In this document: positions 11,817-21,171 of the stretch, piece after piece
Position numbering within the stretch: the stretch's first letter is position 1
How the letters are laid out: every line of letters begins with the position of its first letter
Assembly: GCF_027244095.1 (NCBI RefSeq)
Contig: NC_069670.1
Coordinates: forward strand, 13,287,320 to 13,351,319
From: Hemicordylus capensis
Taxonomy: Eukaryota > Chordata > Lepidosauria > Squamata > Cordylidae
Reading direction: 5' to 3'
DNA length: 64,000 nt
Program-made: the position numbers and the translations under genes
Notes under the pieces: generated by a model
What the model saw: only the letters and a program-made list of their open reading frames with translations
The model's database searches: none
What the model was told of the DNA's origin: nothing

Positions 11817-12459
11817 ATTGTTTTTCTATGTAAACTGCTTTGAGAACTTTGTTTGGTTGAAAAGTGGTCTATGAATGATGAATGAATAAAGGAATAAAAG
11901 AATTCACAGCTGCCTCTGTCCAACATGGTTGCATTTTCTGAGAGTAATTGAATGGTTTCCAGAGTCACTGGTGTGTTTCCTTACGACTCCCACTTCGTGT
12001 GGCATTCAGGGGCCACTCCCCCGCTGGATTGGGCAAGGCGAAGACCACACGAGGGGTCCGGACCTTTAAATTCTCACCCCGATTGGGCAAGACCTGCGAG
12101 GTCTGTAAATGGCTTATCTGCTGCACGGACTAGCCCAGCCCGGCATCCTCTCTTTCCCCAGAAGCTCGCCTGCAACACAAACAGGGCAGGGGGCAGCAGA
12201 CCAGAATGCGGGCTCGGGACTCCCAACGCCCACTCGGCTATTCCGGCAGGCATAAGCCGGATCCCTGCTCTGAGTCAGGGTCAAGTCCCTGCCTCGCCTC
12301 CAGCAGCGCCCCAAACACACTTCCAAGAGCCGCGCTGGCAGTGCGCAGAATCGGAGGAGGAGGAGAGGCCACACCTCTGTAGATGATGTCATTCAGACCC
12401 CGCCCCCCCCACCCGGCGAAATAAGTATTAGTTCCGAAAACATTTGCTCAACAAACCTC

Positions 12460-12545
12460 GTGGCAGAGTGTGGTAAGCTGCTGCTTGGGACGCCGAAGGT
12501 CGGGAGTTCGATTCCCCGCAGGAATTGAAAGAAAAAAATTCTTAT
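12460..12545 (+). repeat. tRNA-derived SINE head
   Basis: CCTCGTGGCAGAGTGTGGTAAGC resembles an A box, and CGGGAGTTCGATTCCCC a B box, with spacing as in a tRNA. An A/T-rich tail follows (12540-12562). It has no tRNA 3' half, so it is not a working tRNA gene. Confidence 0.6.
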
Positions 12546-12649
12546 TTTTTTTTTTTTTTTTAATCCGCTAGCTGGCAATAAATATAAGGTCGGTTCTTTC
12601 CCTGGGTTATGGGCCCTACTCACCTTCTCACCTCAAGCTCGCTCCGCAG

Positions 12650-12865
12650 CCCCAAATGGGGTCCTGCCAAGGTGGGCCATTTGAGACTGCGCAACTTGCC
12701 CAAGGCTACGCAGGTGGCAGGACCCATAACCCGGTGTAACAACCGACCGACTAAAGTAATGGACGATCGCGGCAGCGGCACCCACGGGGATTCGAACCGT
12801 CAGCTTCTCGCACCCTAGGCGAGTCGCTTCCCCGCTGCGCCACCGCGGCCGATACTTCCAAATCG
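12650..12865 (-). repeat. tRNA-derived SINE, opposite strand
   Basis: On the minus strand GGTGGCGCAGCGGGGAAGC (A-box region) is followed by ACGGTTCGAATCCCCGT (B box) and a body of about 150 bp. The two boxes are typical of lizard tRNA-headed SINEs. It faces the SINE head at 12460. Confidence 0.6.
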
Positions 12866-13129
12866 AGTCCTCGAACTCTTGTAGCGCCGACCTGCTGGAA
12901 ACCACAAAAAAAAAAAAGTAAATACTCTTTAAGCCTTTAAAAAATAAAACTAAGTTGCTACAAATAACAGCCACTAAATCTCTCTATTTTATTTTTTGTT
13001 CCCGTCCCGTCGAGTTTTAAAAAGCCAAGCTGGTTGCTTGTTTCACTCTGCCGCTCTGCTGGGTTAAGTGCAGCAGCAGGAAAATAAAATAAAATCAACC
13101 AAAGCTGCCGGGGGGGTGGGGGGGGGCTG

Positions 13130-14480
13130 CCCGTCAGCTGGGGATCGGGGTGCGCTGCCTCGGGCCATGGAGGCTCCACTGAGCTACGCAGCCCTCTCCG
13201 CCCACGGCCGGGCCCCATTGCTCGGGAAAATGCCTGCAGATCCGCACCTGGAGCGCGGAGAGAGACTCGCGCAGGCGCACCTCCCGCCTCCCAGCCAGGC
13301 TGCTCCCCCGCCGCAGCACCGCAACAACACCCGACGTGCAGCGAACTGCAGAGGAATCCCTGCCCAGACTCATCATCAGGGCACAACGACTGAGATCACA
13401 CGACGGGGCCGTGGCTCGCTCAGGGGCAGAGCATCTGCCTGGCAGGCACCAGGTCCCCCGCCCCGGCCCAACAACCCCTGATCGCCACCGCATCTTCCAG
13501 GAGGGCTGGGAAAGGCCCCTGCAACCCTGGAGAGATGCTGCCAGTCAAAGCAGACGACAGAGAGCATCTGCCTGGCAGGCACCAGGTCCCAGGTGATCAG
13601 GGGTACATACACTGCCTCGGAAGAGGGAGCAGCTAACAAGCAAATCCACTGAAGAAGCTCTGTCTAATCTCCGCCCCCCTCGCTCTGCCCCACTGCCATC
13701 TCAGCCCATGGCCAGGCCCCATTCACACACACCGCAACAACACCCGACATGCAGCAAACTGCAGCAACAGAGTCCTAAGACGGAGGAATCCCTGCCCAGA
13801 TTCATCAGGTCACTCACGACGACTGAGATCACACTACAGGGCCGTGGCTCGCTCAGGGGCAGAGCATCTGCTTGGCATGCAGAAGGTCCCAGGTGATCAG
13901 GGGTACACTGCCTCTGAAGAGGGAGGCTCTATTGAGCAGCTGACAAGTAAACTAACTGAAGCAGATCTGTCTAATTTCCGCCCTCCTCACTCTGCCCCAC
14001 TGCCATCTCAGCCCATGGCCAGGCCCCATTCCTTGTGTGATCTTGCCTGCAGATCTGCATCCGTACCCATGGCGGGAAGAGGGCTGGACGGGCACTCTCC
14101 ATTTGGGAGTGTGCTAGTTTCCAAGCCAGGCTGCTTCCTCGCCGCACTGCAACACCCGATGTGCAGCGAGCTGCTGCAGCAGCAACAGAGTTCTGCGACT
14201 GAGGAATCGCTGCCCAGATTCATCGGGGCACGACTATCACATTACGAGGCCATTGCTCTGTGGCGGAGCATCTGCCTGGCAGCCACCAGGTCCTCCCCGG
14301 TCCAACAACCCCTGATCGCCACCGCATCTTCCAGGAGGGCTGGGAAAGGCCCCTGCTGGGAGAGACCCCTGCAACCCTGGCAAGATGCTGCCAGTCAGAG
14401 AAGGCGAGGCTGAGCGGGACGGACCAGAGATCGGACTCCGCACACAGCACACAAGGCGGCTACTCCCTAGGATCCTAGCC
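13130..14480 (+). repeat. Diverged tandem array of a SINE/CR1 composite unit
   Basis: About three copies of a 400-500 bp unit follow one another. Repeated landmarks are CACTGCCATCTCAGCCCATG (13690, 13999), CATGGCCAGGCCCCATT, CACCCGAYRTGCAGC (13329, 13744, 14151), GAGGAATCSCTGCCCAGA (13350, 13785, 14201), GTGGCTCGCTCAGGGGCAGA (13409, 13843) and CCCCTGATCGCCACCGCATC (13477, 14308). The SINE part has a tRNA-Ala-like A-box region. The ends resemble the CR1 stretch CACTGCCTCTGA..GAGGCTC. Internal deletions make the units unequal. Confidence 0.7.
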
Positions 14481-14504
14481 TTCGCCTAGAAGAGCAAGGT
14501 TTCT

Positions 14505-14625
14505 TAACTTGGGACCCCCAGATGAACTACAACTCCCATAAACCCCAAGCAAAAGCATCTGAGGATTCTGGGAGTTGTAGGCCAACAACTCCCGGGGGCC
14601 CAAGGTTAAGTAACCCTGGCCTACA
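14505..14625. repeat. Palindromic hAT-like MITE
   Basis: CAAGGTTTCTTAACTTGGGAC at the left mirrors GGGCCCAAGGTTAAGTAACCCTG at the right, with GGGAGTTGTAGG inside. It is a diverged relative of the 11165 element and sits next to CpG arm 2. Confidence 0.7.
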
Positions 14626-14727
14626 GCCTTGTCCAGGAGAGAGCAACGGGGAGCAGCGAGGGGCACCCCTTTCATACGTGAAAGGGGGGAGAAGCACGGG
14701 GGAAGTACACGTGTTGCAAAAAAAAAG

Positions 14728-15375
14728 CGCCACACCAAGAAAGGGGCCGAAGACGAAGGGCTCTTAAAGGGAAAGCGCAGGGTTCAGCCTGCACGTGGGC
14801 GGGCAGCGGGGGGGGGGCTCCCACCATGCAGCCCGCCCACTCCCCCCCCATGTCATGCACCGGACGAATGCCCCCCTCCCCGCCGCCATTACATACCGGC
14901 TCCGGCTTCCCGCCGCCGCCACCGCCACCAGCGCCTTCCCGGAGGTTCTCTTCCCGTCGAATAGCGAAAGGAATTGACCGGGCTCCGAGTCCTCGCGAGA
15001 ACTCCGCCCGCCCCCTCCCCCCGCCCCCCGTGGCTCGCCTCAATGGTCTCCTCTCCTCCCGTCCCGGCCGCGCCTGAACGTTCCAGCCCGCCTCCGCGCT
15101 CCGCACCAATGAGAACGTCTCCAGCGGCGCCACGAGGAGGAGGACGCGACCATTCCAGAGGCGGCAGCGGGGGAGGAGGGGCGGAGGGTCAAGCCTGCAG
15201 CCACCCAGGCAGAGTCCAGCGCGGGCTGGAAGCAATGCTCGCCCGCCCGCCCAGCCTGGCAGCAGGGGTGGGGTGGGCAAGGGAAAGAGAGTCTCGCCCC
15301 CTTGCAAGGACTGTTCCTGGGCCCCAGGCAGACGCCCCTTTCTCCCTCGCTGGAGGGAGCCCTCCTCCCGGGCGG
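14728..15375 (-). promoter_or_regulatory. CpG-rich promoter-like segment, inverted-pair arm 2
   Basis: This is the reverse-complement partner of 8455-9085. It has a CCAAT box (ACCAATGAGAACG, about 15105), a CTCGCGAG element (about 14993) and a donor-like GAGCCG|GTATGT on the minus strand (about 14898). Transcription from it would run leftward, toward arm 1. The ATG of arm 1 is absent here. Confidence 0.5.
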
Positions 15376-15654
15376 GGCTGGCAGTGGCGACGGGGGCGGC
15401 TTCTACGGTCCCTCTCGCCCCTAGAGGCGCAGGGCATCAGTTTGGGCATCATCCTCTGCTGGGGCATCAGTTTGGGCAGACCTGGCCCAACTCCCCTCAT
15501 CCCGGCCCACCCCGCTCTCCCTGCCATCCGCCCGGCTCAGCTAAGCGGCGCCTTGAGTTTGAAGGAAAGGCTCTTACAGTTGGGATGAAGTCTAGTCTCG
15601 GGAGGTTCTTCCGAGCTCAACGCTGCTGCTGCTGCTGCTGGGAAGCTGGGCTGC

Positions 15655-15770
15655 TTTTCTCACTCTCTGCTCTTCCTTCCTTCCTGCTTGTCTTTCTCTC
15701 CTCCCTTCTGCTCCTCTTTTTCTCCCTCCTTTCCTTCTTCCTCTCCTCTCCTTTCCTCTCTCTCCTGTTT
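15655..15770 (+). repeat. Polypyrimidine tract
   Basis: An almost uninterrupted C/T stretch (TTCCTTCCTTCCTGC.., CTCCCTCCTTTCCTTCTTCC) follows a (GCT)5 run at 15623. The reverse strand gives a meaningless Arg/Lys/Glu-rich open frame. Confidence 0.85.
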
Positions 15771-16009
15771 TGTTTACATCTCTGCAAAACACATTGGGAC
15801 ATGTCCTCTCTTTCAAGGGCCTGGCCAGGCCTTTCGGCAAAGGCTCCCTGAAGAACAGAGCCCTGGCAAGGTGTGGGGCCCCCTTCCAGTTAATTCTAAT
15901 GGGGGTTAAAAGAGCGGGGCCCGGGGAGGTCGCCCTGCTTGCTGTGCCCGAAGGACAGCCCTGAACAGGGCAGCCCCTGATAGACCTCCGCTTCGGATCT
16001 CTCCCTTGG

Positions 16010-17640
16010 AAGCGCACCTGGGCATTGGAGTTTGCAGGTTGCCCTCGCCTGGCCTAGCTCTGTGTGGCTCTGGTCATGCCGTTTCCCTTCGGGGTCCACT
16101 GGATGGACAACAAGGTGGGCGTCTTGGGAAATCCTGGTGCCTGCCACCTTGCCCCTGGCCGCAAGACTGGCCGCAAATACATATTGCCTAATGCAGGGGT
16201 CCCCGGCTGCTGCGAGACTTCAACGCCCATCATCCAGTGCCACTGTGGCTGGGGAGGACGGGAGTTGTAGTCCAACAATGTCCAAGGACTCACAGTTGGA
16301 AAGTGCCAGCCTAGTGTTTAGAATGGCCATCTATAAATACAGGGCTGCAGTGTTTCGATTGTATGTAAACAATGCAGGTCAAACCTGCAAGACGAGAGCT
16401 AAAACGTCTCCACTGACAATCCCAAACTTGGTATGACAAATTCCTCCCCTTTGAAACTCTGCTGCTATGAGGCCAGAGACACAAGCTGGCATGCAGAGGA
16501 GGAGGAAGCCTTTTCGGGATCCCTTTTCTTCCCACCAGGAGTTCTCAACCTTGGATCCCCAGGTGTTGACAGACTACAACTGCCATCATCTCCGTTGGCC
16601 ATTGTGGCTGGGAGTGATGGGACCACTCCTAAGGTTATAACCCCTATCCCCCCCTTATCACCTTTTCCTCCACTTAAAAAGCACCAGACCCTGTTGCCTT
16701 TTCTCATAAGGAAGGTGCTCTTGCATCTGCACCTTTCCTAGTTCTATAGTGTCCTTTTTCAGATGCGGCAACCAGAACTGTACAGAGTCCTCTCAATGTG
16801 GCTGCATCATATATCCCACTTTTCATCAAAAAACGAACCTCATAGTGAAAAACGAGGAAACCTCCTAATGTTTACACAGAGGAATATAGGCTATTAGGAT
16901 TCTATCAAGAACCACCGTGATCTTGGAGGAAGGCCTAATGTTCTCAAGTTGATGTATACATTTTCACAGTTCTTTAAAGTAAGGACTTCTGCAGTCATCT
17001 GAACTGTACCATGGGGTATTTGTATTCGTGGGGGGTGGGGTTTGAAAGTCTGTAACTATTAATTCATTCCTTTCATATAATTCTAATCTTATATAGTATT
17101 AGTCCATTATTTTGCTCCTAATTCTAAAATGACCATCCATTATGTTACTTTCTTTCTATATATGCAAGGAGGTTTGAAAAGGCTTTCTGTTGTGATGACG
17201 ACATTTTTTATGTATTGGATTTTTTAGAACGTTACTGTGAAGCCTTTAATAGATTATGGAATTTTGCATGTTTCCTTTTTATCCACAGCCGCTTGCGTAC
17301 AATAGTGTTAGCCCAAAACATGGGAGGCATTTTTGGGGAGTAATGAAATGGTTTCCTGAGTATCTTGTGTCTCCTCCTTTTCTGATGTTTTTGTCAGCTT
17401 GGAAGCCTCACTTTCTCCTGTGGAACAACAGGTGTGGGTGCATCTATAGGGAGGCTCCCCGGCTGGATTGGGGAGGGGAGGTCCGGACCTTTAAATTCTC
17501 ACTCTGATTGGACAAGACAGAGGCTGGGTCTTTCATAGGCGATTTATCGGCTAAATGGACTATGTCTGGCCCTGACCTCTGCGAAGGACCTTTTCTCAGA
17601 AGCTCATCTGCAGCACAAAGGTGGCTAATCCGTCTGGCTG
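16010..17640 (+). repeat. Old segmental duplication, copy 2
   Basis: Matches 9895-12170 in order and orientation (see that entry), with many substitutions and indels. The match includes the MITE at about 16193-16300, the MITE at about 16540-16620 and the GGTCCGGACCTTTAAATTCTC stretch near 17480. Shared MITE insertions at equivalent places show that the whole segment was copied after those insertions. Confidence 0.65.
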
Positions 17641-20164
17641 CAAATCCCTTCTGGACCCTTTTTATAATGAGGCTCCTGGAGCCTTGTTGGGAGGAACAGG
17701 CTTTAGAGAACACTTGTTCAGTTTGGAAGGACCAAACTGGCACCTTCTATTCAGTGGGCCCACGCCAGTGCCTGCTGTGTTTGAGGGACAACCCATAGGG
17801 GTAGCAGATGCAGAGAGAAAATCCAGATTCCTTACCATGCTTCTGTTCCAAAGTCAACTTTGTTAACCATGAAAGATTCCAGCACTCGCTCCCCCAAGAA
17901 AACATATAGCCAGGAGACATTTTCCACTTTGTTTTTTTAATTTTCAACACAGGCAAGAAAGATTTCAGGACATCACACTGCAGCCTCCAGATCCCGATGC
18001 CTCAATGACTACCTTGGATGGGGTGGGAACTTTCCTGACAATATTTTGTTTTAACCATTTCAAAAAGCAATAAAACAACATTTAAATAAAAATGTGAGAT
18101 GTGGTGGTTTGGGGGAAGCCTGAAATGCTTTGGGTGCTAACACACAAACACTCCACCTCTTTACTTAAGTGTGGAGAAATGTTACATCAGCTTACCAAAA
18201 TAAAGTTCACTCATTTGTTTCAATGGGACTTACTCATGACTAATTTAGTCTGGAGGCTGTTTACAGCCACACCTTTAAAAATTCTAAGCCCTACTGGTGT
18301 TTAGAGTAAGACCAAAATTAGAATTAAGAAAACTGTAGCAAATTTGCATTGGAATACTATTTTGAAAACTCCACCACATCCCTGCAAAAAAAGAAGAAGC
18401 AGTTTTTAAACCCATGCAGGGCGGGAGGCAAGTGTGGGCACTCTCTGAAATGCCAGTTAAAGCTCTCCCTGCCTCCCCAACCCTTTGAGACAGGCTACTT
18501 GGGGCTTGGCTGAATTGGTCCTTTAAATTCCTTCTCTCTTGCTGAGTAACTGACAGCCACTGTGGATTTCACAGCCAACAGCCAGTTCCTGCTAGTAGGG
18601 ACCAGTGCTGCAGTGGACAGTGATGGAGACCACGTGGTTTCCTTCTGGGTCAGGTGCCAACCCCACTTCTCCCTCCCACTACTGCCCCCAACACACTTGT
18701 TTCCTTTCTTCTCTTCCATCACCCTTAGGCCGTACTGTCTGTCTTGCACAGGATGTTAGCTTTTCCCCAGCCAGGTCCTCCCTTCTCCAATAGTTAATCT
18801 TCTGGAAGGACTCTGGCTGTGGCTTCTTAAAGCTTTTGTTTCATTCTCTTAGTTTCACAAAACACATTTTTTTAAAAAATCAAAAAAACATTTTCTTGTC
18901 TCATTGGTTCTAGCCTTTTGTCTTAGAGATAGCACTATTCACAGTGGTTCAGCAGGAGCAGAGGCCGGGCTCCCGCCATGGGGGGCAGGCAGGCAGGACA
19001 TCACCTCAACTGACCCCAACGATCCAATTGGTCTGTATTACAGTTACAAATGGAGCCATATTAAATCCAGGGCAAGTGGGATATTTCAACAAGGGACAAT
19101 TAGCTTGCAAATCTCCAGTCTTTGGGAGCTGCTGAAGGGCTTTGGAATCTGAGGTGGTCAAAATATCAATTTCTATTAACAGATTTTTGGCTACTATTGG
19201 CTTAAATTGGGTCAGGAGCTGTTTAACCAGGGGACCCCTTTCTCTCTGAATCTCCGCCTGAAGGGCTAGAATTGGGCAGAAAGTGAGCAACACTTTTCTA
19301 CCCATCAACTCACCTTTTGGGGAGGGTTTGGAAGTGAGCAAGAAAAAGTTTAAATACAGCAGATGGGCAACTAGGCAATGGAGGCGGGGAGCTTAAAAAA
19401 AACCAACATTGGAGGGTTAGAGCCTCATTTCAGTCAAGCAGGCTTGAGAAACAGCCATTTGCTTGTGTGAGTCAGAACTGCCTCTTGGCACTGATTTTTG
19501 TTTTTCAAGCCTGGCCCTTCCTTTTTTTTTTTTAGGCCATAAATGGATAATGTACTCCATGTGGGCAGATAAAACCCTGGGGTTTTTATCCAATATAATT
19601 TTTTAAAAAAACAAATTTTGGGGCTAGTTTTTAAAAGTAAGTAAATAATCTCTGGATGCATTTCCTCTGGAGGAAAGCGCGGGGTGGGGGGGGGTACTCA
19701 ATGGGGCAGTTGATAAAGTAAGGGTGTCCATTTTCAAGCACTACAAACAGGATTCTCTTCCCTTTGTCCTGAACTTCCAGAGAAAATGGGAGTGCTGTTG
19801 TGTCTTTTTGTGGGGAAGCTATTCCAGGTATTTTGTTAACCATCTCATTAGGAGATGAATTACTAAGTCCTCAGCCATTCCAAACTGGCCTACAGCCAGC
19901 CCCATGGAGGTCTGCAGGGAAACAAGCCCCACTGATTTCACTGGGAGTGGGGGTGGGCTAGAGACCGCAGTGGGACAGGGCTAGTTTGTGGTGGCTGAAG
20001 CCATATGGGATATTGCCTTTGCGGGAAAGCTTGATGTATGCCGTTCAATTTAGAGATGGCAAAACTTAAAATGCAGAGTGGTTTTTAGAGGAGGAGAAGG
20101 AGGACACCTTCAACACCTTCTGAAACTTAGCCAGATAAATGTTTCACTGCATAATAGACATTCC
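17641..20164. other. Unassigned intergenic DNA
   Basis: I see no exon with family resemblance, no RNA gene and no clear full repeat here. The stretch is A/T-richer than the left part. It includes AATAAAA-type motifs near 18070 and low-complexity patches near 18860 and 19520. Confidence 0.5.
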
Positions 20165-20300
20165 AGTCAATTCTGCACTTGGAATACTGTATCTAGTTCT
20201 GGGCCTCGTATCTTACGGAGGAGGACTCTGATAAACTAGAACAGGTTCAGAGGAGAACAACACAGACAGGGAGCAAATCCTGTGAGGAATATATTTTGAA
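20165..20300 (+). repeat. CR1 LINE internal fragment
   Basis: CACTTGGAATACTGTATCTAG, TTCTGGGCCTCGTATCTT and CAGGTTCAGAGGAG..CAACA match the CR1 region that normally reads TGGAGTATTGTGTCCAG..CAGAGGAGGGCAAC. Confidence 0.6.
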
Positions 20301-20730
20301 AAGAATCTCTCTCAAGGAAAAGATTTTTTAAAAACTATAAAGATATACAAAGGGACAATACCATATATTCCTTCAAGCACACATCACTTTACACTTAACT
20401 TTAAAAGTACAAGTTAAATACACTGAAAAATAAATTGTCCATAATATGAAGAAACCAACCCAAAAGATGCTATATTTAAAAAGTAAAGTGTCAATCCTTA
20501 CTTCCACTTGACTGCCTGGGAGAAATAGGTATTCTTGCCCAAGCTCGAAGCAGCCTGCTGAAAGTTTCTCTCCAGAAAGGTGCCTCACTCACTAAACTCT
20601 TCTACTGACCCAGCTGTCTCTAATTTCACTCAAAAAAGCTGCATTAGAAGACACCTGTATCCTGTACAGACTCAGATACAAATGGCAGCTAGACAGAAAA
20701 ACCCTGCCCCTGTTTTTGAAAAGATGAGAA

Positions 20731-21171
20731 TGAGGCTACATCCCCAAAGCAATATTCTTTGAAAATTCACAATATTGCTGAAGCCAGAACCATGCTGCCC
20801 ACTCCCAGGACACAGAACCCAAAGGGCTGGCGTGACCTGCTACAGAGATACAAATTATTCAAAAGAAACAGAGGAATTCGTTTACCAGGGATATGTGGTG
20901 CATGCTTGCCTTTAGCCCATTAGGAATTGGGGCATCCAGTCTAAAAATCCAAGCGGCTTCTTTTCTAAGAAGCTTCTGTCTGAATAATCCCTTCCTCTCT
21001 ATGGGGGTAATGGCCCCACACATGTCGTCTTCAGCCCTATGTCCACATTCCAAATAGTGTTTAACCAGAGGCTCCGTTTCTCTCTTCTGTTCTGTACTGC
21101 TGTAATGCTCAACAATTCTGACCTTCAGAGTAATATCCCCCAAAGAATATTGCTTTGGGGATGTAGCCTCA
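20731..21171. repeat. 31-bp perfect inverted repeat flanking a Penelope-like fragment
   Basis: The 31 bases at 20731-20761 (starting TGAGGCTACATCCCC) are exactly the reverse complement of 21141-21171 (ending GGGGATGTAGCCTCA). The 379 bp between them hold the Penelope-like open frame on the minus strand. Confidence 0.85.
20859..21143 (-). mobile_element. Penelope-like retroelement, C-terminal (GIY-YIG side) fragment
   Basis: The frame reads KVRIVEHYSST, then EPLVKHYLECGHR, then RKGLFRQKLLRKEAAWIFRLD and PIPNGLKAS. The pattern V-R-x-x-EH, V-x-H-x-x-x-x-GH, KLLxxEAxWIxxLD and P-x-GL is what I know from the end of Penelope-like elements, around and after the GIY-YIG endonuclease. No reverse transcriptase is present, so this is a fossil fragment. 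The assignment rests on recalled motifs. Confidence 0.6.

Larger units (their letters stand above)
9895..12170 (+). repeat. Old segmental duplication, copy 1
   Basis: Shares ordered blocks with 16010-17640 in the same orientation. These are the unnamed repeat, a MITE after GCCTAATRCRGGGGTCCCCGG (about 10105-10195), a second MITE (about 10470-10590), ACTTAAAAAGC.CCAGACYC, CAACCAGAACTSTACAG, CCATCCATTATGTT and GGTCCGGACCTTTAAATTCTC (about 12055), and CAGAAGCTCRYCTGCARCACAAA. Copy 1 also carries insertions missing from copy 2: an L2-like tail, the full MITE at 11165 and the palindrome at 11571. Confidence 0.65.

Noticed and set aside
12460-12865. Functional tRNA genes
   Set aside because: A-box and B-box regions are present, but the acceptor stems do not pair and SINE bodies follow, so these are SINE heads.
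15592-16017. Arg/Lys/Glu-rich 141-codon frame
   Set aside because: Translation of the reverse of a polypyrimidine tract.
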